The position numbers and the translations under genes are program-made. A stretch of 64,000 nucleotides of DNA from Monocercomonoides exilis (taxonomy: Eukaryota; Preaxostyla; Oxymonadida; Polymastigidae): NCBI GenBank assembly GCA_001643675.2, contig LSRY02000016.1, forward strand, positions 1 to 64,000, given 5' to 3'. Below the pieces are notes generated by a model that was not told the origin of the DNA, ran no database searches, and saw only the letters and a list, made by a program, of their open reading frames with translations. Positions 22,601 through 34,187 of the stretch are shown in pieces (the stretch's first letter is position 1; every line of letters begins with the position of its first letter).

Positions 22601-23225
22601 AGCAAGTCTATGCGTAAGATGTGGATGATGGAGAATAAAAGAGAATTGCTGTTAAGCAAAACATTTTTAAGTGAAAAAAACAGAAATTTTCGTATTTCTT
22701 CTCATTTTCTTAATTTTTTCTTAGTTATTTTTTTAACTTTGATCAATTTATTTAGAAAACTTCTCCAAAGAATTAATTGTTTTTTAATAATAATTCATTA
22801 TAAATTGTTGTTTATCCAATAAATGTCTTGTATAACTATCATATTTTTCTATGTGAAATTTTGAAAATTGTTCAGTTTTCAACAAAAGTTTTATGATCTT
22901 CAGAATTAATTTTAAAATTTCTTTGTAATAACTCATAAAACTAATTTTCATATTAAAAAATTATTGACTTCATATAGTTATCATTGTTATCATGTTGTAT
23001 TAACGATTAAGCAAGCATCTTGTTCTTTTTATTGAATTCTTTATATTTTTGATTAATATTTTATAATTTTTATAAAATATGAAATAAAAACAATTGGAAA
23101 CAAATTGAAATCAACAAATAAATAAAAACAATAATAATTTGAGCAAAATATTTGTGAGATCATCACTTTCTTTTTTCTTATCAACACCACCCTTAATGAA
23201 AAAATTTTTTGATCAAACGTCGGAA
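22601..23225. other. AT-rich tail of copy A
   Basis: Diverged counterpart of about 30840-31455. No gene was recognised. Confidence 0.4.
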
Positions 23226-23257
23226 TTTTTTATGATATCAAAAAAAATCACCCATTT
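23226..23257. repeat. Direct repeat left of the USP fragment
   Basis: A 32-nt sequence that includes TATGATATCAAAAAAA and CACCCATTT. It recurs with one mismatch at 24256-24287 and, more loosely, at 31456-31483. It marks the end of copy A, the start of copy B and the end of copy B. Confidence 0.8.
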
Positions 23258-23594
23258 TGTTAATTCAGGGTTAGGGCCTGAGGATTTAAGAATATTTGAT
23301 CCAACGGTTTCCTCTGAAGATTCATTCTTATCTTCTAGTTCTGTTGATGATGTTGTTGTTTATGAATTAGTTGGATGTGTTATTCATTCAAGTGTTCTTT
23401 ATAAGCAAGGGCATTTTTTGGCCATTGTGAAAGAAGATGTTTCTAAACCTAGTTCCATTTCAAAGTCTATTGAGTGTAATGATCATGTTGTTTCAGAAAT
23501 TATTCCTGAAAAATGGAATGATTATTGGAATCATCTCGCTTCAGAAAATTTTCATCCTTCTATTTATTTTTTCAAAAAAGTTGAAAAATCATAA
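23258..23594 (+). pseudogene. C-terminal fragment of a USP-family protein
   Basis: The reading enters after the direct repeat at 23226-23257 and runs GLGPEDLRIFDPTV, VVYELVGCVIHSSV, LYKQGHFLAIVKED, VVSEIIPEKWNDYW, then SIYFFKK and a TAA. It is the last part of a USP domain: the His box with its GHF, followed by the terminal strands. It is closest to the element 1 gene, which has SEIIPDKWEEYW at the same place, and more distant from the intact element 2 protein. The Cys-box half is missing, so no active protease is possible from this piece alone. The right TIR 0.9 kb downstream suggests it is the stump of a third element. Confidence 0.65.
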
Positions 23595-24255
23595 TTCTTT
23601 TCATTTTTTTTTTTTTTTGATTTTAATTTTTGAGTATTTTCTCAATTAAAAAAAATTCTGTCTTTTCGATTTATTATTTTTCTTTTTTGTTTTTTTTTTT
23701 CATATCATAATAATAAATCATTGTTTGAATATTTATTCAATGACTCTTGTTTTGAAAAAATGATAATTCACAATCGAAAATTAATTCAACTCTGTGAATA
23801 ATTGTTCATTATTTATTTTTTACTTTATTATCAACAATATAAGGTCATTTGTTGTTTTCAAAAAAATATTTCATTCATCGAGAACTAATATGAAAGAAAA
23901 ATAGATTATTAATGAATAAACTTTTTTAACAAAAAATATATATATCCCTGAAAGAAGAAAGAATAAATAAATAATGTCATGTTTTTTCATTAATAAACAT
24001 AGTTCAAAAAACATTTAGTGATGAAAGAATTTGAAGACAAATTTTTTTGGAAAATACAATATTTTTTTGTAATATTTATGTTGGGTGGAAATGAATTTTT
24101 CATAAATGTTCAGGAAAATATATTTAACTTAAAAATAATGCAAAAAGGATATTTTGTTGATATTTTTGTATATTTTCGAAAAATAATTAATCCTTTCCAA
24201 AAAAATTGATTGATCACAACTGCCCATAATTATATTTTTTTTCGATTTTTGATCT
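23595..24255. other. AT-rich stretch after the USP fragment
   Basis: About 660 bases of very AT-rich sequence between the USP fragment stop and the second direct repeat. A 63-codon open stretch at 24018-24209 has no features supporting it. Confidence 0.4.
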
Positions 24256-24535
24256 TTTTTTATGATATCAAAAAAAAACACCCATTTATTTTTCTGTTTT
24301 TCTTATCACTGAATATTCATCAACTGTTGTTGAAACTCAACAATGAAGATATTGATATCAAAACAGTTATATATTGAATAGAAGAATAATAATAAGCATT
24401 TTCATTCAAAAATAAAACATTTTTTAAGAGACAAAAATTTCAATGATATTTTTCTGATATGAGGTGTTAATTCAATGAAATATGAAAAAATTAATTTTCA
24501 CCTTATTTGAAACAAACAAAATTTAATCACGATTT

Positions 24536-24925
24536 TCTGATGACTTGAAAGCATTATTAAAGCAATAATATTCACAAATTAAATGAATAATATTCAAACA
24601 AATATCACATTCCCAAAATTAATGATCATAATAAAACCAAATTATTTGTGCATTTTGGTCAACATTGAAAGTCACTTTTTCTGTACTTTACAAGCTGAAA
24701 ATATCATTTTATGCTGTTTTAAGCAAAAAAATAAAATGACCAAAACGCCCATGATCTTATTAATAAATTTTAAAACATTCAAAATTCTTGATCATAAGTT
24801 AACCAAATTATTTGTGCGTTTTGGGCAAAAGTGGAGGAGGACTTTTCAACACCAGATAGTTGTTAAATATCATTTTATGTTGTTTCGAGCAAAAAAAATG
24901 AAATGCCCACAACGCCATGATCTTT
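24536..24925. repeat. Solo copy of the USP-element TIR in copy B
   Basis: Counterpart of 16192-16581 at offset 8344. No inverted partner lies close by on the left. It therefore marks a truncated element whose remaining coding part may be the USP fragment at 23258-23594. Confidence 0.8.
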
Positions 24926-25817
24926 TCAATTTATAAAATATTTTTAAGTGAAATGAAGAAAGACTATCAACTTGAAGATATTGCATGCAATTGATGAATA
25001 TTTGATTTGACCGTTTAAAAAATATAATGTTAGCTTGCAAAATATATAAGAAGTGTGCTTTTTTTCGTGTGTTCACTCCTATTATTTCTTCATTTGAACA
25101 ATTCATTTTCTGATTATCTCAATTTCTTATTTTATTTGTTTTTTATGAAAACAGTTCATCATTTATCTTTTTTTTTTGAAAAAAGGTGCGCATTATTTCA
25201 ATGAGTTTAATGGAACACCTTTCTGAAAAAACTGCTTTTTCTTTTTGTGTTGTTTGTTGTTCAAAGGGCTTTTCACTCTCTTTGATTATCATCATCAACA
25301 ACAACAACCAACCCCAAATTATCAACAAGGGAATCGCTTTAAAAACTTCTGTAAATGCTTCTCCATCCAATCATCATTCATCAGGCTCGAAGGAGTTGGC
25401 TGATTCAAAAATTCACTGAACCGAAAACAATGCTAAGTTTCACGGTTTATGTGAAACACAAAACATCCACAAGATCATAAAGAAGTTTCTCGAGATCACA
25501 TATGAAAATGAGAAGATCATACAAGCGTGATCATGCAAATTCAAGTGAAGATCGCCAGAACACCAAAATCTACTGGATCTGATAGAATTCAAAGAGCAGT
25601 GAAATAATATTGTTCTTCATCTGTTTCATTGTCTTTTTCCTCCACCTCCTCTTATTCTTTTTCGTTATCGTTTTTGTCATCTTTGGTATTTTTCTCTTCA
25701 TCAAAGTGGGATTAGATGTGAAAGCCGCCTCCACTGTTGGAAAAAGACATGTATTACAAGCACAACTCCATCGCAACTTTCTTTTTTCAATTTTTTTTTA
25801 TTCCAACATTTTTTAAG

Positions 25818-26377
25818 GGAGCATACTCAAAAACCGCAGAGGCTATAGGCATATCTGTGTACGACAGGAGGCTCAATCCAAAGAGAAAAGCGTCAAAGGA
25901 ATTTTACTGGAAGGGCAGCTGCTGGAGACTGTGTGCTTCTTGCAGAGCGAAATAAAGCGCGTTGATTTTTCTCAGTTGGTAAAGGGGAAAGCAGAATTCG
26001 AAAGACAAACTTCAAATTTTGCACTCAAATCAAGTTTGTGTTCATACGCGATTTCTGATCGGGTCTACAATTTCTACGATCACGAAAGAGTGTTCATGAG
26101 CCCATATGACGAAATGACTGCGATACAACGTTCTGTTTCAAATGAGCCTTGCCTGACTGACATGGAACCCTCTGTCATTTCTTCAGAGCCCCAAAAAAGG
26201 ATTAGAATAAGTTGTAGATTCGAAAAGAGAAGCGTTGAGACAACTGTACGCAAGCTCATTGCAGAATCTTCCAATCTGCAAGACGTTGAGTTGACTATGC
26301 CGTTTGCATGGCATGAAAGCCCTGAGCCGCTCGATGAGTTACTCGCTCAAACATCGAAAGAGAATGCAACAGCATAA
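25818..26377 (+). CDS. Conserved open exon, unrecognised protein (copy B)
   Basis: Counterpart of 17474-18033 with the same length, frame and TAA. The few differences include a silent TGC/TGT change and one Phe/Leu change. The 148 residues from the first internal alternative start are identical between copies. There is no start codon at the left end; a possible acceptor sequence precedes it. Unrecognised. Confidence 0.35.
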
Positions 26378-29300
26378 AATGCGTTGCCTTTTGCATCATT
26401 ATTATCAACAGCATCTACTGTTTCCTCGGAGCCCGGTTCTGCATCCTCCTCCTGCCTCTATTCCTCCTCACTGTAGCAGCAGCTTGTCTCCTCTCTCTGT
26501 CTTCTTTATGATGTTGATCACGCTTATCTTCAGCTCTTTAAAGCAACACCTGCTGGAAGCCTAGGGGGCACTGAAAAAGTGTCTGCCACACGCTCTGAAA
26601 AAAACGAGCAATGTTCGACTGCTTTTGTCTTAAGCGAATATCCTTTATCCACTTTTTGTTCATTCGTCTAGGAAGTTTTTGAAGAAGAAGAAGATATGGC
26701 CGGACCTTCTGAGATATTGGTGAAGCTATGTGTACTCACAGCGATGTGTGTTTAACAACATTGAGCGCATCCAGTTCCCCAACAACGAGCACGAATTTGA
26801 AGGCTGGCTGAACGTTGTGACTGTTCGGTGTTATTCGTCATCTTCTTCTTCATCTTCTTCTTCATCTTTTTCCTGAAGCACCTTGAAGAATCAACGGTGG
26901 TTGTGCAAGGATCGTACATTTCCCTTGAGAAATCTTCTGCGTTTCTTCCTCATGCTGTTCAAGTTATTCTGACTACTTCTGCTGGATCTTATTTAAATAG
27001 GCGAAATGAGAATAATTCGGTTAACGACAGCTGCTGTGGTTCTGTGCGAAACGGCAATGTGAGAGATATCACAAACGTGTGAAATGATCTGGTCGTTGTA
27101 AGGCGATTCAGAAGGACGGAAAAGAGTGGAAGAAAACAATCTGTTAATCACAAAGGATTCACAATTGGAGATGGAGTACGATTGTTGATGTGGGTTGGAG
27201 GTTAAGGAGAAGAATGAAATGGAAAAAGATGCGGAAAATGTGAAGAGTGAGAAAGAGACTTTTGAAGGAGGAATGGATGAAGTCAATAGCAGAATGAATA
27301 CAGAAAAAGAGGAGGCTGAAGTTAACGTTGTTGATGGATTTGATTTTGACATAGGAATGGAGAATAACGAGATTGAGAATGAGATAGAAGGAGAGATGAA
27401 TGTTGAAAGCGGAAAAGTTGAAAAGAAAGGAAAAGAAGTGAAAGAAAGATACGAAAATTTTTTTCGTCAAAAGGATAGATGAAATGAATAAAAGAAGAAG
27501 AGAAAGAAGAAGAAGAAGAAAGCACAAACCCACTGTAATAAGCCACAAAGATCTGATGCAGATTCTCAGTGCGTTGAGTAAAAATCACCTGGATGTGACA
27601 ACTCAGTCGCTGAACAATAAGAAAAAGCCATATTTTTCAGCTTTTTTGTGCAATTTCAGCAAGAATTAATAAACCAAGCACATCTCAAGTGAAAGAAGGT
27701 TGTTCTTCTGGTTTGGTGAAGCTGTTGGATGAAAATTTATCCAAAATTGTGAACGCAGTCACGGAAGAAAAAGAAGAGGAGGAAGAGGAAGTTGGAAATG
27801 GTAATAAAAATTAGATGAAAGACTTCAAAGGTGTGGAAGAGAATGGAAGTTGTCTGATGTGCAGCGCAAGAATCGCTGGTTTCATAATTGTTTATGTTTA
27901 AGATGGGAAAGAATTTGGTTCGACCTTCTCTTTTTCTTTGCTACAATATTAGAGTTCATCATCATCATCTTCTACTACTTCTTCCTCTTCTTGCTCTTCA
28001 CAATCTTTCTCTTCTTCTCCTTCTTTTTCCCTTCTCATCTTCATTCTTCGTCCCTCCTCTTCTTTTTTTTCTTCTCCCCCAACCCCACTGACAATGCACC
28101 ATCAACTCCACCTCCCTGTGTCTTGCGCTCTTTGAACATTTCAACAGTTGCCACTTCTCCTCTGGACACGCACCATCGCACAACGCTGGCTGAATTGTGT
28201 TATAACTTTAGCATCTGCTGCTCTGCTCCGTAGGATGCAGACGATGCAAAGGATACGTTAAGAGAGATGAAGATCTCATCTAAACCTCTGCCACCTGAGA
28301 AGAAATTGTAAACTTCTTCTGATTCTGCGTCTTCTTTGGAATTTGCTCCAGGATTTCGGCAACCCTCGGTTTCTTCTTTCTCTCATTCCTCGTCCTCTTC
28401 CCGCTTTGAAATCGTTGTTTTCTGCTTTATTGTGTTCCATTCATCATCAGCTTCTTCTCCACCATCGCCTCCTCCTTTTTCTTTATTCTTATTATCATCA
28501 TCACCACCATCAATGCATTCTGTGGCTTCGCTGAATGTGCATTTGAACTGTTTTCTTATTCCCCAGAGGCGTATTCCGCTCTTCTTCAGCACTTCGTTCA
28601 AGTTCCTTGCTCTGTCTGAGCTGAATGGGCTGAGTGAGAAGAATGGACATCGAATGAGAAATGGCAGAGGAAGAGGGAAGGAGCTTCAAGGCACATTGCG
28701 TTCATCCACTCGCTTTATCACACCGCTTAGAAGCGAAGAGAGAGGAGTTCAAGTTCAAATGGAAGAGGCAAAGAACGCGGAGCGCAAAAGCAAGTTGAGC
28801 GCAGAGCAGAAGAAAGGAAGGCAGAAGGAAGAGCCAAAGGCAAAGGCGAAGACGAAGGAGAAAGACGAGTTTTGCACATCACAAATTGATGCATTCGATA
28901 CAAGGCTTCCACAGGCAGTAATAGAAAGGAGGAGGAGGGACAGGTGAAGAGAAGAAGGAGGTTATGATGAAGATGAATAGCAGCAGACATTTAACTCGTT
29001 TGACAGCGCACTCTCATCTGCCCAGCTGCACACTCAAAACATCACAGCCTCCTCAACATTAGCTACTCCTTCTTTAATTGTTCCCACACACACAATTGTC
29101 AGCCACTTCTGTTCTTGTTGGAACTCTGGCGAAGCCACAAACTCCTTCATTTTCTGCAACAGACTCTTATTAGCTCTTACTGAAGTCGCTATAAGCACAG
29201 AACATTTCTTAAACTTCTTTTTTCTCTTTTTGCTCTAATATTTACATTCTTGCGGCTTTTTTTAAGTGCTGTTCTTGGGAAGAAGATATTTTTACAATCT

Positions 29301-30810
29301 GAAAATGCTTTGAAGCAAGAACATTCGAATCAGGGGCAATGTATTTGAGTGACAGTGAATTGTGCTGAACAATTGTGCATATGTTACAAGCGGATTCATG
29401 AAAGCGATGTTGAGTCCACCGGCATCGGAGCAGACGAAGTTGCTGTGGGAGAAGTGGTAATTCCAAACGGCAAGGCTGTTGTTTGTTAACTCACAGTTGT
29501 CGGCATGCGCGCAACTGCTGATCTTGGAGAGCAAGATGTTAATGAAGAAGAAATTCATCATTCTAAAGGAGCTTCATGACAAATTTGACGTTGAATAAGA
29601 AGAATAGCGCTGTCTGTTTCAATGGAAAGATTAATAGCGTGAGATTTTAAACGGAGTTGCCAAATCCAACGTCAAGAATATGCAAGGCTGTGAAGTGCTG
29701 AAGAAGAAATTGAAGCGAGAGAGAAAAGATTCTGAAAGATGTCTGGAGGAATCCGTCGAAAAAGCAAAAGATTTAGAAGTTGATTGAAGCGAAGGAGGAG
29801 TGGAAGGAGAAGTGGAAAGAGGAGTGGAAAGAGGAGTGGAAAGAGGAGTGGAAAGAGGAGTGAAATGAGGAGTGGAATGAGATGCGGATGCAGTTGTTGT
29901 TTAATGCAATATCAGCGAGCGGGAAAATACAAAGTGAACAAAAACACGATTGTATAAGTTAGACCAAATTCGAATATTGGAAAGGGAATTTTGGAGGAAG
30001 ATATGGATAAAAATTGCGGAGAAGGAGAAATAGAGGCCAAGCGGGGAGTAGCATAGCTTTACAGAGGAGCCTGTGTCTTTGAAGAGGAATATCCGGTGGG
30101 TGCGGAAGAAAAGTGATGAAAGGCAGGATGTTTAAGTCGAGGTATGGATCGGTGTGAGAGGAGTCAGAGCTTCAGATGGATGTTCTCACAGCAAGAGAAG
30201 GTTGGGTGAACTCAATGGAAAAGAGGGACTCATCGATTTAGGCTGGGATATAGGAGCTCCGGAGAAAGAGGTACTTTCCTCGGAAGGCGTCGTTCAAGGC
30301 TATGAGGATGTTGAGAACGGAGACAAGGATTGGAGGAGCTTTAGCGGAGTGGATGCAGTCTATAAAGAGGTCGTCTCCTTCGGTCGACTTATCGCTCACA
30401 TAGATGGTGAAAGGTCATGTTTTGGTAGCACAATCCATTGCTCATTCGCTCTCAGCATTTCACATAAGAGCTGGCCCCTTGCATAAGAGCGTAATGTGGC
30501 CTTGTTTGCACATTCTCGTCTAAATACTGTTCTTGATTCTGATTCAGGTTGCCTCAAAGCAGTTGAGTCGGTCAGAGCAGACGGGAAAACTGCCATGAGT
30601 GAAGAATCAATGGACTAAGTGAAAATGAATTGAAAGGATACAAGTACTGTAAAAGTGGATATAGAAGAGATGTGGAGAAATAGTCCAGGCAAGGAGACAG
30701 CGAAGATGGAGTTGTTTAAATGAGTATACACCCTGCTTCTTCTTCAATCATCGCAAACGAAAGGAGTGTTTGCAGAGTCTGCATGGAAAATGAACAGCCA
30801 GATAAAAGAT
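26378..30810 (+). pseudogene. Degraded gene remnants in copy B
   Basis: The same set of broken fragments as in copy A: the Glu/Lys-rich piece at 27195-27482, the basic piece at 27484-27669, the mixed Ser-rich piece at 28336-28947 and the Gly/Arg-rich piece at 30154-30486. Additional stops and indels relative to copy A, such as the early end of the 28.3-28.9 kb frame, suggest no constraint on those parts. Confidence 0.3.
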
Positions 30811-31514
30811 AAACTCAGCTTTCAAGGAAGGCTATGACTAAGAGGTGGATGATGGAGGATAAAAGAGAATTGCTGAAAAGAAAAACATTTTAAAGGATTT
30901 GAGGACAAAATTCTCCAATTTCTTTTTATTCATTCGCATTATTTCTTAGCAATTCTTTTTAACTTTGTTTGATCAATCCATTTAATAACTTCTTTCAAGT
31001 ATTATTTGCTTTTGTGCAAAAACAAAAAGCAAACCGTTGTTTATTTGAATAATGTCATGGGTTTCTATTATATTTTTCATCTGTGATTAGAAAATTGTTC
31101 ATTTTCAACAATTGTTTTAAGATCTTCAATATTAATAAATAAATTTCTTTTCAGTAACATCATAAATCAAATTTTTATATTAAAAAATTGATTATTTATG
31201 TATTGTTATAATAATTATCATGTTTTATTGACGTTTGAACGAGTATTTCGTTCTGTTTGCTTCAGTTTTGATATTTTTTGATTTAGAATAAAATGTTTTT
31301 TTCAAAATTTGTTTCAAAAATAATGAGAAACAAATTTTCATCAACAAACAAATAAAAAATATTATTTTTTAAGCAATCAATTATCAGGATCATCATTTTT
31401 ATTTTTCTTTTCAACCAGATTCATAATGAAAATAATTTCTGATCAAACTTCGAAGTTTTTTATTATATCAAAAAAATCACCCAAATACAATTCTTTTTTT
31501 CTCTTCCAATGCAA

Positions 31515-31516
<2 letters not shown>

Positions 31517-31561
<45 letters not shown>
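31517..31561. repeat. 45-nt A homopolymer
   Basis: An uninterrupted A tract preceded by GCAAAT, so that AATAAA overlaps its start. It lies between the end of copy B and a minus-strand gene fragment. It could be a retrotransposed tail, slippage growth or an assembly artefact. Confidence 0.9.
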
Positions 31562-31573
<12 letters not shown>

Positions 31574-31602
31574 TAAAATGCATTAATGAATTTATAAATA
31601 TA

Positions 31603-32105
31603 TTAACACACCTCACATTGTTTAATGTTGCTCAAAGTTAGTATAGTTATTTCTCCTTCCTTCCGAACTTTTTTACTTTCCTCTTTGTTCAATGCGACTT
31701 TCACAAGGTATGGCACGCACATCTGATATGGATCCAAAGAACGCAAGCCGTTAAGTGAAAATAAGCACTCGTCAAGATCAGTTTGAAGCTTTTCATTCTT
31801 TTCTTCTTTTTTCATTTCTTCATAATCAATCATCTTCTCAAATCTTTCGTTCATCGAATATTTGTCAAAGCTTTCATTCCACTGGTTCAACTGCACATTT
31901 AAATATCCAATGCACTTCAGTGACAAAACTGCATTTCCAATTGATATTTTCTTTTCTTCAATCATTTTGAATATTTAGTCAAAAAAAAATCTTTTTTGAA
32001 AACAGATTTGAATTCTTCTTTATTCATTTCATCAATCACTCCATTCTCTTCAAGGATTATTTGCTTTTGAAATCCTCATTTCAATCTTCCAAACCAGAAA
32101 ACAAA
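31603..32105 (-). pseudogene. Fragment of an oxymonad-type ARM-like protein family
   Basis: The open part (31965-31603, 120 residues) starts MIEEKKISIGNAVLSLKCI and contains NERFEKMIDYEEMKKEEKNE, then CVPYLVKVALNKEESKK and ITILTLSNIK before a stop. Upstream, in another frame, the reading VIDEMNKEEFKSVFKKDFF is the expected preceding block, so there is a frame break near 31970-31990. From memory this matches a large family of helical, ARM-like proteins in Monocercomonoides, whose members are several hundred residues long. Here the remainder is missing beyond 31603, next to the A tract. It is probably a truncated pseudogene. Confidence 0.45.
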
Positions 32106-32731
32106 TCTGTTCAAAAACAATGAAAAAATTCAATCATCATGAATTCACATTCAACAACAATTTCACACTTGTGATCTTTGTTGTTCTTTCACTCTGCAGT
32201 ATTTTCTCAAATTCATTTCAACGAGAAAGTATCTTTAAAATATTTTTCGAACTTCATGCAAGAAAACTTTTGAAATGAAAATAAAATAACATGAAAACAT
32301 TTATAACAAACAAAAGTATTTGCTCTCAAACTTGTTTTAACTGTATTTTTGTTTTCAACAAGCAAACGCTAAGATGTGAAGAAAATGAATTGATCATTTA
32401 CATAAATGAATATTTGTCAATGCGAAATTTTCAAAAATAGAAAAATGTTTCAATAACATTGTTAAATATTGTTTGTTGATAAAGTGTGAACCAATTGTTT
32501 TTGATTATTTCATTGTTTCACTAAAATACAGAAAGTTCAAAATACCAAAAAAGCGAAACTCAACAGATAAAAGAAAAACCTATCTTATTGATGGATGCAA
32601 ATGTTTAATGAGCATTTGCGTTTATTCTAAAATACATTATTTAACCAAAATAATTCATTTCCCCATCCGAAGATAAACGATCAAAATTTTGGTCAAACTT
32701 ACAAAAAAAAATACTTTATTTATGAAAAACA
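32106..32731. other. AT-rich spacer, nothing recognised
   Basis: No supported gene. A 67-codon open stretch at 32473-32676 has no features arguing for coding. Confidence 0.45.
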
Positions 32732-32803
32732 TAACATAAGGCATATTCACAGAGAACGGGGCAGCTTTGATCTGACCCATTAATATAATAATATATTTCA
32801 AAT

Positions 32804-33871
32804 ATGTCAAAGGAATTGCTTATAAAATTTCTTGATGAGGATAAAACATGGGAATGGCTTCATGAAAACGGAATTATTTCAAAAGAAAGGAATTGTCCGG
32901 ATTGCCACAAGCAAATGAAATATGTCAAAAACACAACATCTCAAAGAAGATTTCGTTGCAGGCCATGCAGAAGATCAATAACAGTTCGAGAAGGAACTCC
33001 TTTTCAATGTTCACGTCTATCAATGAGCGAATTAATGCTAATTTTACTATTTTGGTGGATTCATATGGACCAACTTCAATGTTTGTTTCTTTGTGGTGCA
33101 TCTGTTAACGCAGTTGGAGATTGGTACAGAATTTGCAGAAGAGCATGTGAGTTTCATTTGCTAATGCATCAACAAATGATTGGAGGCGTTGGCAAGGTGG
33201 TCGAGATAGATGAAGCCATATGGAGACGCAGAAAATATGGAAAGGGAAGAAGGAAGGTTCAATTGTGGATATTCGGAATGATAGAAAGAAGTTCTGAAGA
33301 AGAGAAAGGAAAGGTCTTGCTTTTTCTTGTGTATCGAAGGACGAGAAATGTTTTATTACCAATCATAAAAAGGCATGTTCATGCAGGGACAGAAATCCAT
33401 TCTGATGAGTGGAAGGCATATTCCACATTGTCTGATAATGGATTTGTGCATAAAACGGTAAATCATTCAAGAAGATTCAAAGACAGATTTACAAAAGCGT
33501 GTACGAATGTTATAGAAGGAACTTGGTCACGAATGAGAAGATTTATGCCAATGCATGGTGTCAGAGAAGCTCACATAGCTGAGTATTTAGCATCATATGT
33601 TTATGTCAAACATTTGAAACCGTCTTTTATTGATTTTTGTAAGGTTGTGTGTGAATATTCTGATTCGGAGTATGTAAAGGCTGTAGAAGCAATAGATGAT
33701 GGGGAGGAAGATGATGACGATGACGAAGAAATAGAAGACGACGTGGAAAATTTCGATGAAGAAGAATCAAGTTCAACAGAAGATGAAGGATCGGAAATGG
33801 ATGCCGGAGATGGAGCAGATGCAAGTGAATGGGAAGAATTGGATATTGATCATGAGAAAAGAAAAAGATAA
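32804..33871 (+). CDS. Merlin/IS1595 (ISXO2-like) transposase
   Basis: 355 residues, single exon, starting at the first ATG 40 bases inside the TIR. An N-terminal zinc ribbon has Cys31/Cys34 (NCPDCHK) and Cys52/Cys55 (RCRPCRRS). It is followed by a helical segment, MSELMLILLFWW. The ISXO2-like DDE domain shows Asp136 in VVEIDEAIWRRRKYG, Asp201 in EIHSDEWKAYSTL and Glu238 in NVIEGTWSRMRRFMP, all three catalytic acids in their usual contexts. A helical LASYVYVKHLKP region follows. The last ~60 residues are highly acidic (runs of Asp/Glu) and end in HEKRKR, a possible nuclear-localisation signal. The acidic tail is an extension relative to bacterial IS1595 proteins. The enzyme should cut and join DNA at the element ends. 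Upstream of the gene only the TIR and about 40 bases are available as promoter. Confidence 0.93.
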   Translation: MSKELLIKFLDEDKTWEWLHENGIISKERNCPDCHKQMKYVKNTTSQRRFRCRPCRRSITVREGTPFQCSRLSMSELMLILLFWWIHMDQLQCLFLCGASVNAVGDWYRICRRACEFHLLMHQQMIGGVGKVVEIDEAIWRRRKYGKGRRKVQLWIFGMIERSSEEEKGKVLLFLVYRRTRNVLLPIIKRHVHAGTEIHSDEWKAYSTLSDNGFVHKTVNHSRRFKDRFTKACTNVIEGTWSRMRRFMPMHGVREAHIAEYLASYVYVKHLKPSFIDFCKVVCEYSDSEYVKAVEAIDDGEEDDDDDEEIEDDVENFDEEESSSTEDEGSEMDAGDGADASEWEELDIDHEKRKR

Positions 33872-34089
33872 GTTTTCATATTTTTTATTTGATCGACATT
33901 TTCAACCATTTCCCACATCGACTTACATCAGAAATGATTATTTTTGAAAGAGATAAGCATAAATATAATTGTTTTAATTTCATTTGCATTCAATTATTTT
34001 TCTTAAAATTTTTTTTATGCTGGATTTTTGGTTTTAAATATTAATTAAATCTCAGCTAGGTTTAAGTTGAGAGATAAGGAAATAAAGCT

Positions 34090-34187
34090 GGGCTTTGGCT
34101 CGAGTAGCGCAAGAGGTCGCTCCCTCGACCATTGATATTCCGTTGGTCAAAGGTCGGGGGTTCGACTCCTGCCAAAGCTCTTTTTTT
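34090..34187 (+). ncRNA. tRNA-like Pol III transcription unit inside the transposon
   Basis: A GC-richer 91-nt segment (34090-34180) is followed at once by TTTTTTT, a Pol III terminator. Internal promoter boxes fit: A box TAGCGCAAGAGG at 34105-34116 and B box GGTTCGACTCC at 34159-34169. The ends form a 9-bp stem (GGGCTTTGG with CCAAAGCTC, one G-U pair). A hairpin GGTCG-CTCCCT-CGACC (34115-34130) sits where an anticodon arm would be, followed by a long variable-like region. A standard cloverleaf does not close: U8 is missing and the T stem has a mismatch. I would not assign an anticodon. It may be a diverged or intron-bearing tRNA, or a tRNA-derived small RNA carried by the transposon. Confidence 0.65.

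Larger units (their letters stand above)
15941..23257. repeat. Segmental duplication, copy A
   Basis: Direct repeat of 24285-31483. The offset is 8344 at the left. It becomes 8358 near 18.6 kb and about 8202 after the microsatellite at 19.6-19.8 kb. Identity is very high from 15941 to about 22600. It then falls to an estimated 70% up to the shared end motif GATATCAAAAAAAATCACCC near 23257. The left end lies inside element 2, so copy A includes that element's right TIR. Confidence 0.85.
24285..31483. repeat. Segmental duplication, copy B
   Basis: Near-identical to copy A up to about 30810, then diverged. It carries a third copy of the element TIR (24536-24925, one residue different on translation), the conserved open exon and the degraded fragments. 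It lacks the long hexamer microsatellite. It gains a short GAGTGGAAAGAG tandem array at about 29800-29880. Confidence 0.85.

Noticed and set aside
34090-34180. Assigning a specific tRNA (Ile with mini-intron, or Sec)
   Set aside because: A GAT triplet can be placed in a loop, and the end stem has 9 pairs. However, U8, the D stem and the T stem do not fit either model, so no anticodon is claimed.
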